Positions 7,869 through 14,978 of a stretch of 59,926 nt of DNA are shown piece by piece. A program made the translations under genes and the position numbers. The notes beneath the pieces were generated by a model, which saw only the letters and a program-made list of their open reading frames with translations, did no database searches and was not told the origin of the DNA. Source of the DNA: Dethiosulfovibrio faecalis (GTDB lineage Bacteria; Synergistota; Synergistia; Synergistales; Dethiosulfovibrionaceae); the NCBI RefSeq assembly GCF_021568795.1, contig NZ_JAKGUE010000018.1:1-59926 (forward strand). The letters are read 5' to 3'. How positions within the stretch are numbered: position 1 is the first letter of the stretch; each line of letters begins with the position of its first letter.

Positions 7869-8063
7869 CTAGGGCCTCCTCTCGGTTCCCCAGGAACCGG
7901 TGTAGATCGCTCCGGAGAGGACTACCGCCAGGGTCAACAAGAGCCAGACGGCGAAAGCCCCTCTAAAAGACCCGCTTTCCCTCAAGACGCCGAAGGGAAG
8001 GGCCACGTCCAGCAGGGTAACGATAGCCATCCATATCAACCAAAGCCTTTCCTTTTTTCTCAT
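7869..8063 (-). CDS. Small two-helix membrane protein, likely symporter partner
   Basis: A 64-aa protein with two hydrophobic segments (about residues 8-27 and 36-55) separated by a short polar turn. Small proteins of this type (YhdT/DUF997-like) often precede SSS symporter genes and are thought to be accessory subunits. Here the reading frames are two bases apart. Similarity to YhdT is positional and architectural, not motif-based. The ATG at 8063 has only a weak GGAAG site. Confidence 0.65.
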   Translation of the reverse strand: MRKKERLWLIWMAIVTLLDVALPFGVLRESGSFRGAFAVWLLLTLAVVLSGAIYTGSWGTERRP

Positions 8064-8105
8064 ATTACCAACACTTCCTTCTGGGTAATCGAACCGTTCG
8101 AAAAG

Positions 8106-8621
8106 TTAGAAGCTCACGAGGAACCCGGCGTTCCTCAGGCCCTCCTCGATATCCCGTAGTACCCCCTCGCTCGGGGCCTCCACGGTGTGAAGGTGGAACC
8201 CGTCGGAAAGAGAGAGCAGAGGATGGCGACCGGTTGTCTCCATCAAGGTCAGAAATCGGTCCACTTCCTCCTGAGATCCCACGTCCACGTTCCCCCGCAG
8301 CTCGCCGTATATGGGGTGGTCTATGAAGACGTCCAGAACCCTTCCTCCCATGGAGACGACCAGTGAAAGCTCACGGTATATCTGATCTGCCTGATGACAG
8401 ACGGCGAAGCTCCTTCTGAAAGAGGGAGGACGGCGCTCCTCCCTATAACCCCGGGACGTTGCCACTATGGGAAGGCCCTCCTCCCGAAGGGTAGCTATGT
8501 CCTGAACTATGGCCTGACGGCTGACCCCCAAACGCTCCGCCAGTTCCACGCCGCTGATCGGATCCTCCGAACCTCTGAGTATACCGGCCAAGGCGTCGAG
8601 ACGACCTCTCCTGTCTCCCAT
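8106..8621 (-). CDS. niaR: NiaR-like transcriptional regulator (HTH_11 + 3H domain)
   Basis: A 171-aa regulator. The N-terminus is a winged helix of the HTH_11 type (PISGVELAERLGVSRQAIVQDIATLR, given here as residues about 22-47), followed by a 3H domain with the family histidines in CHQADQ, DHPIYGELRGN and GFHLHTVEA, which bind a metal and nicotinate in characterised NiaR proteins. NiaR represses niacin uptake and salvage genes. AGGAGGTG precedes the ATG. The gene leads the minus-strand cluster with the symporter and M20 hydrolase (42-bp gap), an unusual partnership for a niacin regulator. The ligand here is inferred. Confidence 0.8.
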   Translation of the reverse strand: MGDRRGRLDALAGILRGSEDPISGVELAERLGVSRQAIVQDIATLREEGLPIVATSRGYREERRPPSFRRSFAVCHQADQIYRELSLVVSMGGRVLDVFIDHPIYGELRGNVDVGSQEEVDRFLTLMETTGRHPLLSLSDGFHLHTVEAPSEGVLRDIEEGLRNAGFLVSF

Positions 8622-8641
8622 GGGAACACCTCCTTGAGCAG

Positions 8642-8669
8642 ATTATAGCAGCTAGTAGCAGACAAACAA
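8642..8669 (-). promoter_or_regulatory. Promoter of the niaR-symporter cluster with palindrome in the spacer
   Basis: On the minus strand: TTGTTT (8669-8664), a 16-base spacer, TATAAT (8647-8642). The spacer holds the perfect palindrome GCTACTAGC, a plausible autoregulatory operator for the NiaR-like protein. The leader to the ATG is only about 14 nt. Confidence 0.55.
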
Positions 8670-8828
8670 GGCCAGATAAGCAGGCAGAATAAAAAAACAA
8701 TTCCCTATCTATAGACTTATTCCCATGCGTATATTTCAAATCCGAAATAAGCTATATCTTATAGGAGGGATTTTTTTACGGCTTTCTCAAGACCGTCGAC
8801 ATGGCAGAAAACTAAGGGGGGATTTTCG

Positions 8829-10775
8829 TTGTCAAACGAAAAAAACGAAGGGAAATCCGAACACATGGCTCAGGTAATAGGGATAGACATCGACAAATGC
8901 AACAACTGCCATGCGTGCATAGCGGCCTGTCCGGTAAAATTCTGCAACGACGGCAGTGGAGACCACGTATCCATAAATCACCATACGTGCATCGCCTGCG
9001 GGAAGTGTATTCAGGCATGTCCCCAAGGGGCCAGATACGGGATGGACGATTTCGATAAGTTCATGGAAGCCTGCCGTCAGAAGGAGAAGGTCGTAGCGAT
9101 AGTAGCTCCGGCGGTATCCGCCGTTTTCGGGACCGACGCCGATAGCATCAACGGATGGCTTAGATCGATAGGCGTGGATGGAATTTTCGACGTCAGCTTC
9201 GGAGCGGAACTTACCGTTAAAAGCTACGTGGAACACATCAGGAGAGATCACCCGAAAACGATCATCTCTCAGCCATGTCCCGCCATAGTATCCTTCGTGG
9301 AGATCTATCATCCCGAGCTGATTCCCTACCTGGCCCCGGCGGACAGCCCCATGCTCCACACCATAAAGATGATAAGACACTTCTACCCCCGGTATAGAGG
9401 ACATAAAATAGCGGCAATCTCCCCCTGTCTGGCAAAAAAAAGGGAGTTCGAGGAGACTGGGATGGGAGACTATAACGTGACCTTCGACAGCATAAAAAGA
9501 TACCTATACGTGAACGAGACCGACCTGGGTTCCTTTCCGAAGATCCCTTACGACACCCCACCGGCGGAGAGAGCTGTGCTGTTCCCCGTTCCGGGAGGGC
9601 TTATGAAGACGGCGGAGGGAGAGGTTCCCGGAATAGGGGATAGGACGAGAAAGATAGAGGGACCGGAGGCGGTGTACCCCTATCTGGCACGACTAAAATC
9701 CGCCATAGATCGAGGGGAGGCTCCCCTGATGGTGGACTGCCTCAGCTGCGCCCTGGGATGCAACGGAGGCCCCGGCACGCCTAAAACGGACCTCACTATC
9801 GACGAGGTGGAGAACAGGGTTCACAGACGAAAAGAGAAGGCCGAAAAGCTTCACGGAAGCGGATTTTCAGGCTTTAAAAAACTGAAATTGAAAAAATCCA
9901 TAAACCAGCGCTGGAAAGCAGGCCTTTACGAAAGAAACTACCTAGACAGGTCGGCGCTATCTAAAATTCGCACACCGTCGGAAGACGAGCTCAAAGAGGT
10001 CTACCTATCGATGGGCAAGAGTTCCCCTGAGGATATCTACGACTGCGGCGCCTGCGGCTACGGCTCCTGTGAAAAGATGGCCATAGCCATATTCAACGGA
10101 TTGAACAAACCGGGAAACTGTCTCCACTACATGGTCGCCGACCTGAACGCGACGAAAAAGCTGGTAGAGACGGAAAAAGCCAACTCCGACGCCAAGGCGG
10201 ACGAGAAAAGCAGAGAGGCCAACGAGGCTAAAAAAGAGATAGAGAACAAAATGGAGAAAAACCTTGCCATGGCCGAAGAGGTGGCTAGACACACCGCCGC
10301 GTTGGAGAAGAACATGGACAGGGTCAACGAGATGATGACCTCGTTGACAGATCTGCTGAAAAAGAACGAAATCGCCTGTGCCGAACTGGACGAGAGGACG
10401 ACCCAGGCGAACGACATTCTGACTACTTTCGCCCCTATAGCCAAGGCGATCAACGCCACCTCGATACAGACCAACATGCTGGCCCTGAACGCCACGATAG
10501 AGGCCGTTCATGCCGGAGCATCGGGACAGGGCTTCGCCGTTGTGGCCGGCGAGGTAGGGAAGCTCGCCGAAAAGGTCCACGGAGAAGCGGGAAAAATCGC
10601 ACCGGCTACGCAGAATATAGAGAGGATCTTCGTCGACATCAAAAACCAGGCGATAACGGTAGCGGAAGGCGTGTCGAACTCCAACGGACTTACCCGTCAG
10701 ACCGAGGAGGCCGTTCGCGACATGAGGGAATCGGCGAAGAAGATAAACTCGGAAATAGAGGAACTGTGCCGATAA
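8829..10775 (+). CDS. Sensory [FeFe] hydrogenase fused to a methyl-accepting signalling domain
   Basis: A 648-aa soluble protein. Order: two [4Fe-4S] ferredoxin motifs (C24-NNCHACIAACP and C54-IACGKCIQACP), an H-cluster domain with C150 (QPCPA), C200 (SPCLAKK), C307 and C311 (CALGC), an extra Fe-S domain from C406 (CGACGYGSC), a coiled coil, and a chemoreceptor-like tip at about 535-590 (NMLALNATIEAVHAG, then QGFAVVAGEVGKLAE). All four H-cluster ligands remain, but the adjacent proton-transfer Cys of catalytic enzymes (TSCCP) is Pro. This matches the chemotactic sensory group of [FeFe] hydrogenases. TTG at 8829 is preferred because GGGGGG lies 7 bases upstream; ATG 8865 is the alternative. 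The end carries GCCGATAA three times in tandem (10768-10790). Confidence 0.85.
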   Translation: MSNEKNEGKSEHMAQVIGIDIDKCNNCHACIAACPVKFCNDGSGDHVSINHHTCIACGKCIQACPQGARYGMDDFDKFMEACRQKEKVVAIVAPAVSAVFGTDADSINGWLRSIGVDGIFDVSFGAELTVKSYVEHIRRDHPKTIISQPCPAIVSFVEIYHPELIPYLAPADSPMLHTIKMIRHFYPRYRGHKIAAISPCLAKKREFEETGMGDYNVTFDSIKRYLYVNETDLGSFPKIPYDTPPAERAVLFPVPGGLMKTAEGEVPGIGDRTRKIEGPEAVYPYLARLKSAIDRGEAPLMVDCLSCALGCNGGPGTPKTDLTIDEVENRVHRRKEKAEKLHGSGFSGFKKLKLKKSINQRWKAGLYERNYLDRSALSKIRTPSEDELKEVYLSMGKSSPEDIYDCGACGYGSCEKMAIAIFNGLNKPGNCLHYMVADLNATKKLVETEKANSDAKADEKSREANEAKKEIENKMEKNLAMAEEVARHTAALEKNMDRVNEMMTSLTDLLKKNEIACAELDERTTQANDILTTFAPIAKAINATSIQTNMLALNATIEAVHAGASGQGFAVVAGEVGKLAEKVHGEAGKIAPATQNIERIFVDIKNQAITVAEGVSNSNGLTRQTEEAVRDMRESAKKINSEIEELCR

Positions 10776-10815
10776 GCCGATAAGCCGATACCGATCGAGC
10801 CGGTCGCCTTTGGAG

Positions 10816-11418
10816 CTAGGACATCTCGAACCTCAAAAGGTAGCTCCTTCCGAAATCGAACAAGTCCAGCGCTCTGAAACCACAGGGGGACAGGAGTCTT
10901 TCGGCCTCGTCCGGAGAGATTCTTACACCTGTCGGAGGTCCGAAAAGTTCCCCCTCTCCGTAGACCTCTATAACAGCGAGGAGTCCGCCGGGTCGGAGGA
11001 CCCGGCGGATTTCCGCCCCCAGCTCCGAAACTCGATCGACGACCTCCGGAATGTGCAGCACGGTGGAGAGAAGGGAGAGGTCTACACAGTCGTCCTCCAG
11101 AGGAATAGCCCTCGTTATATCCCCTGTCCGCGTCGTTACGTTAAACAGACCCTTTCGACCTATCCGTACATTCAGATCATCGATAGCGGCCTCGTCTCTG
11201 TCAAGGGCGAGAACCCTTCCCGAACTTCCGACAATAGAGGAAGCCCGGATCGAGTAATCCCCGAAGCCACATCCGAGATCCAAAAAGAAATCGCCCTCTT
11301 TCAACCCCAACACGCGGAAGATTTCCTCGCTATCGTGAATGAAGAAACTGCTGACTCCCTGACGATGATCGCCCATACCGCAACGGTGGCAACCGCAATT
11401 ACAGCTATTAGCTTCCAT
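10816..11418 (-). CDS. Class I SAM-dependent methyltransferase with Cys-rich N-terminus
   Basis: A 200-aa methyltransferase. The SAM site is DLGCGFGDYS (motif I), LALDRDE (motif II acidic), DITRAIPLEDDCVDL (motif III) and LRPGGLLAVIE. The first 15 residues contain CNCGCHRCG, a possible metal- or metalloid-binding cluster not usual for small-molecule methyltransferases. The layout recalls UbiE/arsenite-methyltransferase relatives, but the conserved ArsM cysteines cannot be assigned, so the substrate is unknown. A 25-bp palindrome lies about 50 bp upstream. It converges on the hydrogenase sensor gene. Confidence 0.75.
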   Translation of the reverse strand: MEANSCNCGCHRCGMGDHRQGVSSFFIHDSEEIFRVLGLKEGDFFLDLGCGFGDYSIRASSIVGSSGRVLALDRDEAAIDDLNVRIGRKGLFNVTTRTGDITRAIPLEDDCVDLSLLSTVLHIPEVVDRVSELGAEIRRVLRPGGLLAVIEVYGEGELFGPPTGVRISPDEAERLLSPCGFRALDLFDFGRSYLLRFEMS

Positions 11419-11466
11419 GAAAAAACCGATCCCCTTTCTCGAGAAATCTGACTCCCGAAACCACCA

Positions 11467-11491
11467 ATATAGTTTACCTGCTTAACTATAT
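11467..11491. promoter_or_regulatory. 25-bp palindromic operator candidate
   Basis: ATATAGTT-N9-AACTATAT, perfect 8-bp arms, centred about 60 bp upstream of the methyltransferase start and downstream of the ECF gene end. It looks like a dimeric repressor site. No cognate regulator is adjacent; the nearest is the MarR gene at 14337. Confidence 0.55.
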
Positions 11492-11532
11492 GGCGAAGAT
11501 TACAGCCTTCTCGAAGGGGTGTCAAGGCGATC

Positions 11533-13590
11533 CTACCTATCGACGAAATTCCGGGAGGTCAAGGCCCCGTCTTTCAAGGTCCAAACGGTGGAAAAGAAAC
11601 GGGAGACAAAGTCGGGATCGTGGCTGACCGCCAGCACGGCTCCCCTCTGACGCTCCAGCCAGTTCTCGAAAATCCTCATCCATCGACCGTCGAAGTCCCT
11701 GGTGGGCTCGTCCAGCAGCAGCATATCGAGGTCCTTGACGGCCAGGGACGCCACGGCCACCATCCGTCGCTCCGCCGAGTTCAGGTCCAGAGGGTGCCTC
11801 TTCTCCATACCGGAGAGACCGGTGTCGACCAGAGCCCTCTCGAGGCGAGCCTCTTTTTCCGATCTGGACAGATTCTCCTTCCTCAGAGAAAACAGGACCT
11901 CTTCCGCCACGGTAGAGTGAAAGATCTGCCTCTCCGCGTCCTGGAAAAGAAAACCGACCCGGGAGGCCCTGAGCTCGGGGTCCATGGATCCCACGTCCAG
12001 ACCATCCAGCTCGATAGACCCCGAATCGGGGGAGATCAATCCGGAGCAGAGTCTCATCAAAGTCGACTTCCCCGCCCCGTTGGGCCCTACCAAGGCGATC
12101 CTCTCCCCTTCTCGTACCATCCCGTCTATAGAATCGAAAACGGAGGGTTCTTCGGGGCGCCAGGAAAAGCCGAGATCCCGGAACTCAAGCAGAGATCTTC
12201 CTCCGGAGACGCCTCCCTGAACCGCCCCGTCGAGACGAGGACGGGGGGGACTCTCTGCGTCTAAAACCAGAGATCCGCCCTCCAGAAAGCCTTTCTGATC
12301 GCAAAACCCCTTGAAGGGCTCTCCGTCCCGTTCCAGAAGCACCACGGAACAGCCGCTTTTCCCGGACCATTCCTTGAGTCCTGCGGCTATCACAGGTACG
12401 TCGGCGGAGGCTATCCTGGAAAATGCCTCGTCCAGTATCAACAGCCTGGAAGACATGGCCACAGAGGAGGCCAAGGCCGTTTTCTGGGCCTCTCCGCCGG
12501 ACAGCTCGATCGGATTTCTATCCCTAAGATGGGATATGCCGAGCAAATCCATAGCTCTCTCCACCCTGGGCTCGATCTTTTCGGGGGAAATCGACAGATT
12601 CCCCGGTCCGAAAGAGATCTCGTCCCAGACGGAGTAGCAACATCCCGACATTGAAAGCCCCGGTATCTGTTGCACCCATTGGACCTTGTCGGACAGATGG
12701 AGACATCCTAAAGGACGGATATCCTTACCCGTAACGGAGACAGTTCCCTCCACATAACCTCCTCTATGTTCCGGAACCGCCCCGGAGAGGACGGCGGCCA
12801 GACTGGACTTGCCGCTTCCGTTACCCCCCTCCACCAAGAGCCATTCTCCCGGAAACAGAGTAAGCCCAGGGACCTCCACTACGGGGTCTCCTTCTCTGGA
12901 GGAACGCAGGACCAGTCGGTCCACGGACAAAACGGGGGTTTCTTCCGTCAAACTATCCTCCGATGATTTCAAGAATTCTTCTTCGCTTTTTTTCTTGGAA
13001 CTTCCGGAAAAAAGACCGAATCCCTTCATGTCCAACGCGGCGCTTCTTGCCGGAAGATCGTTCAACAAACCCAACACCAGGGGAAACACCAGAGCGGACA
13101 GAGACGAGAACCGTTCCCTCATTGACCCCTTTACCCTGACGCCTCTTGCGAGCTGGGCCTCTCGAATCTCCCCTATCCTGACCTTGATCTGTTCGGCCAG
13201 CAGCAGAGGACTCGCCATCAGATAGGCGATCCCATCGGGAGCAGGCCCGTTCAAAAGGGCCTTCACAATCCTTCTAGGAGGAAAATACTCCAGAAGAAAC
13301 TGTGATACGGACACCACCGACAGGATACGAAGCCACAGCCCCATCGCCCATAGAGGCCTGGCTCCGACGGCTTCCGACCCGACGAGTCTGGCGAAAAACC
13401 CGCCGTGTATAAGCCAGAAGCCAAGGGCTAGAGGTACCATAAGGTAGACCAGTGATATCAGACGGTGCCTGGCCCTGGGCCATAAGAGCAAGGAACAGGA
13501 CGATAGACAGGCCATGACAGCCACAAAGGGAAAGGCCGGAAGCGCCATGGAGCTTCCGACCCACAAAGACCAAAATAGAAATAACGCCAA
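11533..13590 (-). CDS. ECF transporter energising module: EcfT fused to two EcfA ATPase domains
   Basis: A 685-aa fusion. Residues 1-190 are an EcfT-like membrane part with helices and a coupling Ala-Arg-Gly motif (REAQLARGVRV). Then come two ABC ATPases: domain 1 with Walker A GGNGSGKSS, signature LSGGEAQ and Walker B LLILDEA; domain 2 with Walker A GPNGAGKST, degenerate signature LNSAERRM and Walker B MLLLDEP. ECF modules power vitamin or metal uptake through a separate S protein. T, A and A' are usually separate genes, or A-A' fused; a T-A-A' chain is unusual. TTG at 13590 starts 6 bases after the S gene stop; no strong ribosome site is seen, suggesting coupling. Confidence 0.85.
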   Translation of the reverse strand: MALFLFWSLWVGSSMALPAFPFVAVMACLSSCSLLLWPRARHRLISLVYLMVPLALGFWLIHGGFFARLVGSEAVGARPLWAMGLWLRILSVVSVSQFLLEYFPPRRIVKALLNGPAPDGIAYLMASPLLLAEQIKVRIGEIREAQLARGVRVKGSMRERFSSLSALVFPLVLGLLNDLPARSAALDMKGFGLFSGSSKKKSEEEFLKSSEDSLTEETPVLSVDRLVLRSSREGDPVVEVPGLTLFPGEWLLVEGGNGSGKSSLAAVLSGAVPEHRGGYVEGTVSVTGKDIRPLGCLHLSDKVQWVQQIPGLSMSGCCYSVWDEISFGPGNLSISPEKIEPRVERAMDLLGISHLRDRNPIELSGGEAQKTALASSVAMSSRLLILDEAFSRIASADVPVIAAGLKEWSGKSGCSVVLLERDGEPFKGFCDQKGFLEGGSLVLDAESPPRPRLDGAVQGGVSGGRSLLEFRDLGFSWRPEEPSVFDSIDGMVREGERIALVGPNGAGKSTLMRLCSGLISPDSGSIELDGLDVGSMDPELRASRVGFLFQDAERQIFHSTVAEEVLFSLRKENLSRSEKEARLERALVDTGLSGMEKRHPLDLNSAERRMVAVASLAVKDLDMLLLDEPTRDFDGRWMRIFENWLERQRGAVLAVSHDPDFVSRFFSTVWTLKDGALTSRNFVDR

Positions 13591-13596
13591 GGGAGA

Positions 13597-14160
13597 TCAG
13601 ACCGCCTCGTCCGCAAGCGGGAAGAGGGAACGTATCCGCTCGGGAAGGCGTTTCACCAACATCCAACCGATGAGACAGCTGACCACCTTGTCCACCAGGT
13701 TGCTCCCTATAACGGTGATCGCGACGGACTTCAACAGATTCTGTCCGACGGCGTTCATATAGGCCACGAAGAAATCCGCTCCGGAACCGGTAACCCCTCC
13801 GAACAGATAGGTCCTTATGGGGGTTGCCACGATCGTGACGAAGATCGTCATCACGACGCCGGAGACTACGACCATGGGCAGGGATCTGAACATCCCCCTG
13901 CGAGCCGTGAATCCGGCCACCAGGCCTATCACCATGGCTACGGGAGCGAAGGCCGCCGCTATGGGGCCGGTGAGAAGCCCCCATATTAGGTTGGTGAAAA
14001 GACCGGTAGCCATACCTACCCAGGGCCCCATGAGAAGGGCCGCCAATATGGTCCCTATGGAGTCCAGAAAGATGGGAAGCTTCAGGCTGGATGCGATCTG
14101 CCCCAACCCCATGTTTATCGCTATGCAGAGAGCCATGAGAACCAGAGTCTTGTTTTTCAT
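13597..14160 (-). CDS. ECF transporter substrate-binding (S) component
   Basis: A 187-aa membrane protein with five to six predicted helices, an N-terminal MKNKTLVLMALCIAINMGLG segment and the small-residue-rich helix pattern of S components. It binds the substrate and pairs with the T-A-A' protein encoded immediately downstream. The ATG at 14160 is favoured by GGGGTAG just upstream; earlier Mets at 14178 and 14196 are possible. The substrate cannot be read from the sequence and no riboswitch is present in its short leader; the divergent MarR gene may sense the solute. Confidence 0.82.
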   Translation of the reverse strand: MKNKTLVLMALCIAINMGLGQIASSLKLPIFLDSIGTILAALLMGPWVGMATGLFTNLIWGLLTGPIAAAFAPVAMVIGLVAGFTARRGMFRSLPMVVVSGVVMTIFVTIVATPIRTYLFGGVTGSGADFFVAYMNAVGQNLLKSVAITVIGSNLVDKVVSCLIGWMLVKRLPERIRSLFPLADEAV

Positions 14161-14301
14161 ACCACTACCCCTTTTCATAAAGTCGATAACCTCCAACGGA
14201 GGAGGCCCGACCGAAATTATAGGGAAACCCCAACAAAAAGAAAAGCATTCTATTCTTCTTCGTTATTTTTATGCTGAGAACAACGGGACGACGCAGCTAT
14301 C

Positions 14302-14330
14302 TTGACAGCCCAGTTCATCATATCTATCAT
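14302..14330 (+). promoter_or_regulatory. Promoter of the MarR-family gene (probable leaderless transcript)
   Basis: TTGACA at 14302-14307, a 17-base spacer, TATCAT at 14325-14330. The predicted start of transcription is at or within two bases of the ATG at 14337, and no Shine-Dalgarno sequence precedes that ATG. Confidence 0.6.
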
Positions 14331-14336
14331 CTATTC

Positions 14337-14837
14337 ATGACGGATAAAGATAGGAAATTACACGAGATAGTAACCAGAGTTCAGAGGATAGTCGGCAGGC
14401 ATCTCCAGATAGACAAGGTCCCTCTGGAGGTGGACGGAGCGACTCTGTCTCCCGCAGAGGTACACGCCCTACAGGCTATAGGGGGAAATCAAGGCTGCAA
14501 CATGACCGCTCTCGGGGAGATCCTAGGGGTGACGAAAAGCGCAGCCTCCCAGATGGTGACAAAACTGGAGAGAAAGAAAGTCGTCAGGAGGATACCGTCG
14601 CCGGACAGCGGGAAGGAGATTCTCCTGTTCCTGACGAAGGCCGGACAGGACATCTTCCTCGAGTACCACGCCTTCGACATGAGACATATGTCCAACCTTA
14701 TCGAAAGGCTTAACCGCTTCCCCGAATCGGCTTTGTCCGACGCGTCCGCAGTTTTGGCCGAGATAGAGCGAACCGCGGACGAACGAATGGAGGATCTCTT
14801 CAGAAAACAAGACGACAGGGAACGGCGCAAGGAATAA
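14337..14837 (+). CDS. MarR-family transcriptional regulator
   Basis: A 166-aa winged-helix regulator. The core reads LSPAEVHALQAIGG, then MTALGEILGVTKSAASQMVTKL (recognition helix) and the wing VRRIPSPDSGKEILLFLT, followed by a dimerisation helix (FLEYHAFDMRHMSNLIERL) and a charged tail. MarR proteins usually repress a divergent target; here that is the ECF S/T-A-A' operon. The ATG at 14337 falls at the predicted transcription start, so the mRNA is likely leaderless. In-frame codons further upstream (to 14271) are open but lie in the promoter region. Confidence 0.85.
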   Translation: MTDKDRKLHEIVTRVQRIVGRHLQIDKVPLEVDGATLSPAEVHALQAIGGNQGCNMTALGEILGVTKSAASQMVTKLERKKVVRRIPSPDSGKEILLFLTKAGQDIFLEYHAFDMRHMSNLIERLNRFPESALSDASAVLAEIERTADERMEDLFRKQDDRERRKE

Positions 14838-14898
14838 TCATCGAGGGACCGACGGCCCGACCGAGAACTGTTCCCGAACAGAGCCCAGGACGTCCTCC

Positions 14899-14967
14899 GC
14901 CAGAGGAAGCAGGAACCTGCCTCTGGCGTTCAAAACCAAGCACCCGTCCGATCGGACGGGCGCTTTT
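14899..14967. terminator. Hairpin plus intrinsic terminator between MarR and chemoreceptor genes
   Basis: A stem-loop GCCAGAGG...CCTCTGGC (14899-14927) is followed by CCCGTCC-GATC-GGACGGG (about 14943-14961) running into TTTT. It ends the MarR transcript; the second hairpin could also stop the converging chemoreceptor transcript, though its T tract is on the plus strand. Confidence 0.75.
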
Positions 14968-14978
14968 CGATACAGCGG

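Noticed and set aside
10744-10790. GCCGATAA three times in tandem, equal to the -10 of flagellar sigma-28 promoters
   Set aside because: The nearest TAAA lies 20 bases or more upstream rather than about 15, the repeat overlaps a stop codon, and the downstream gene is on the other strand.
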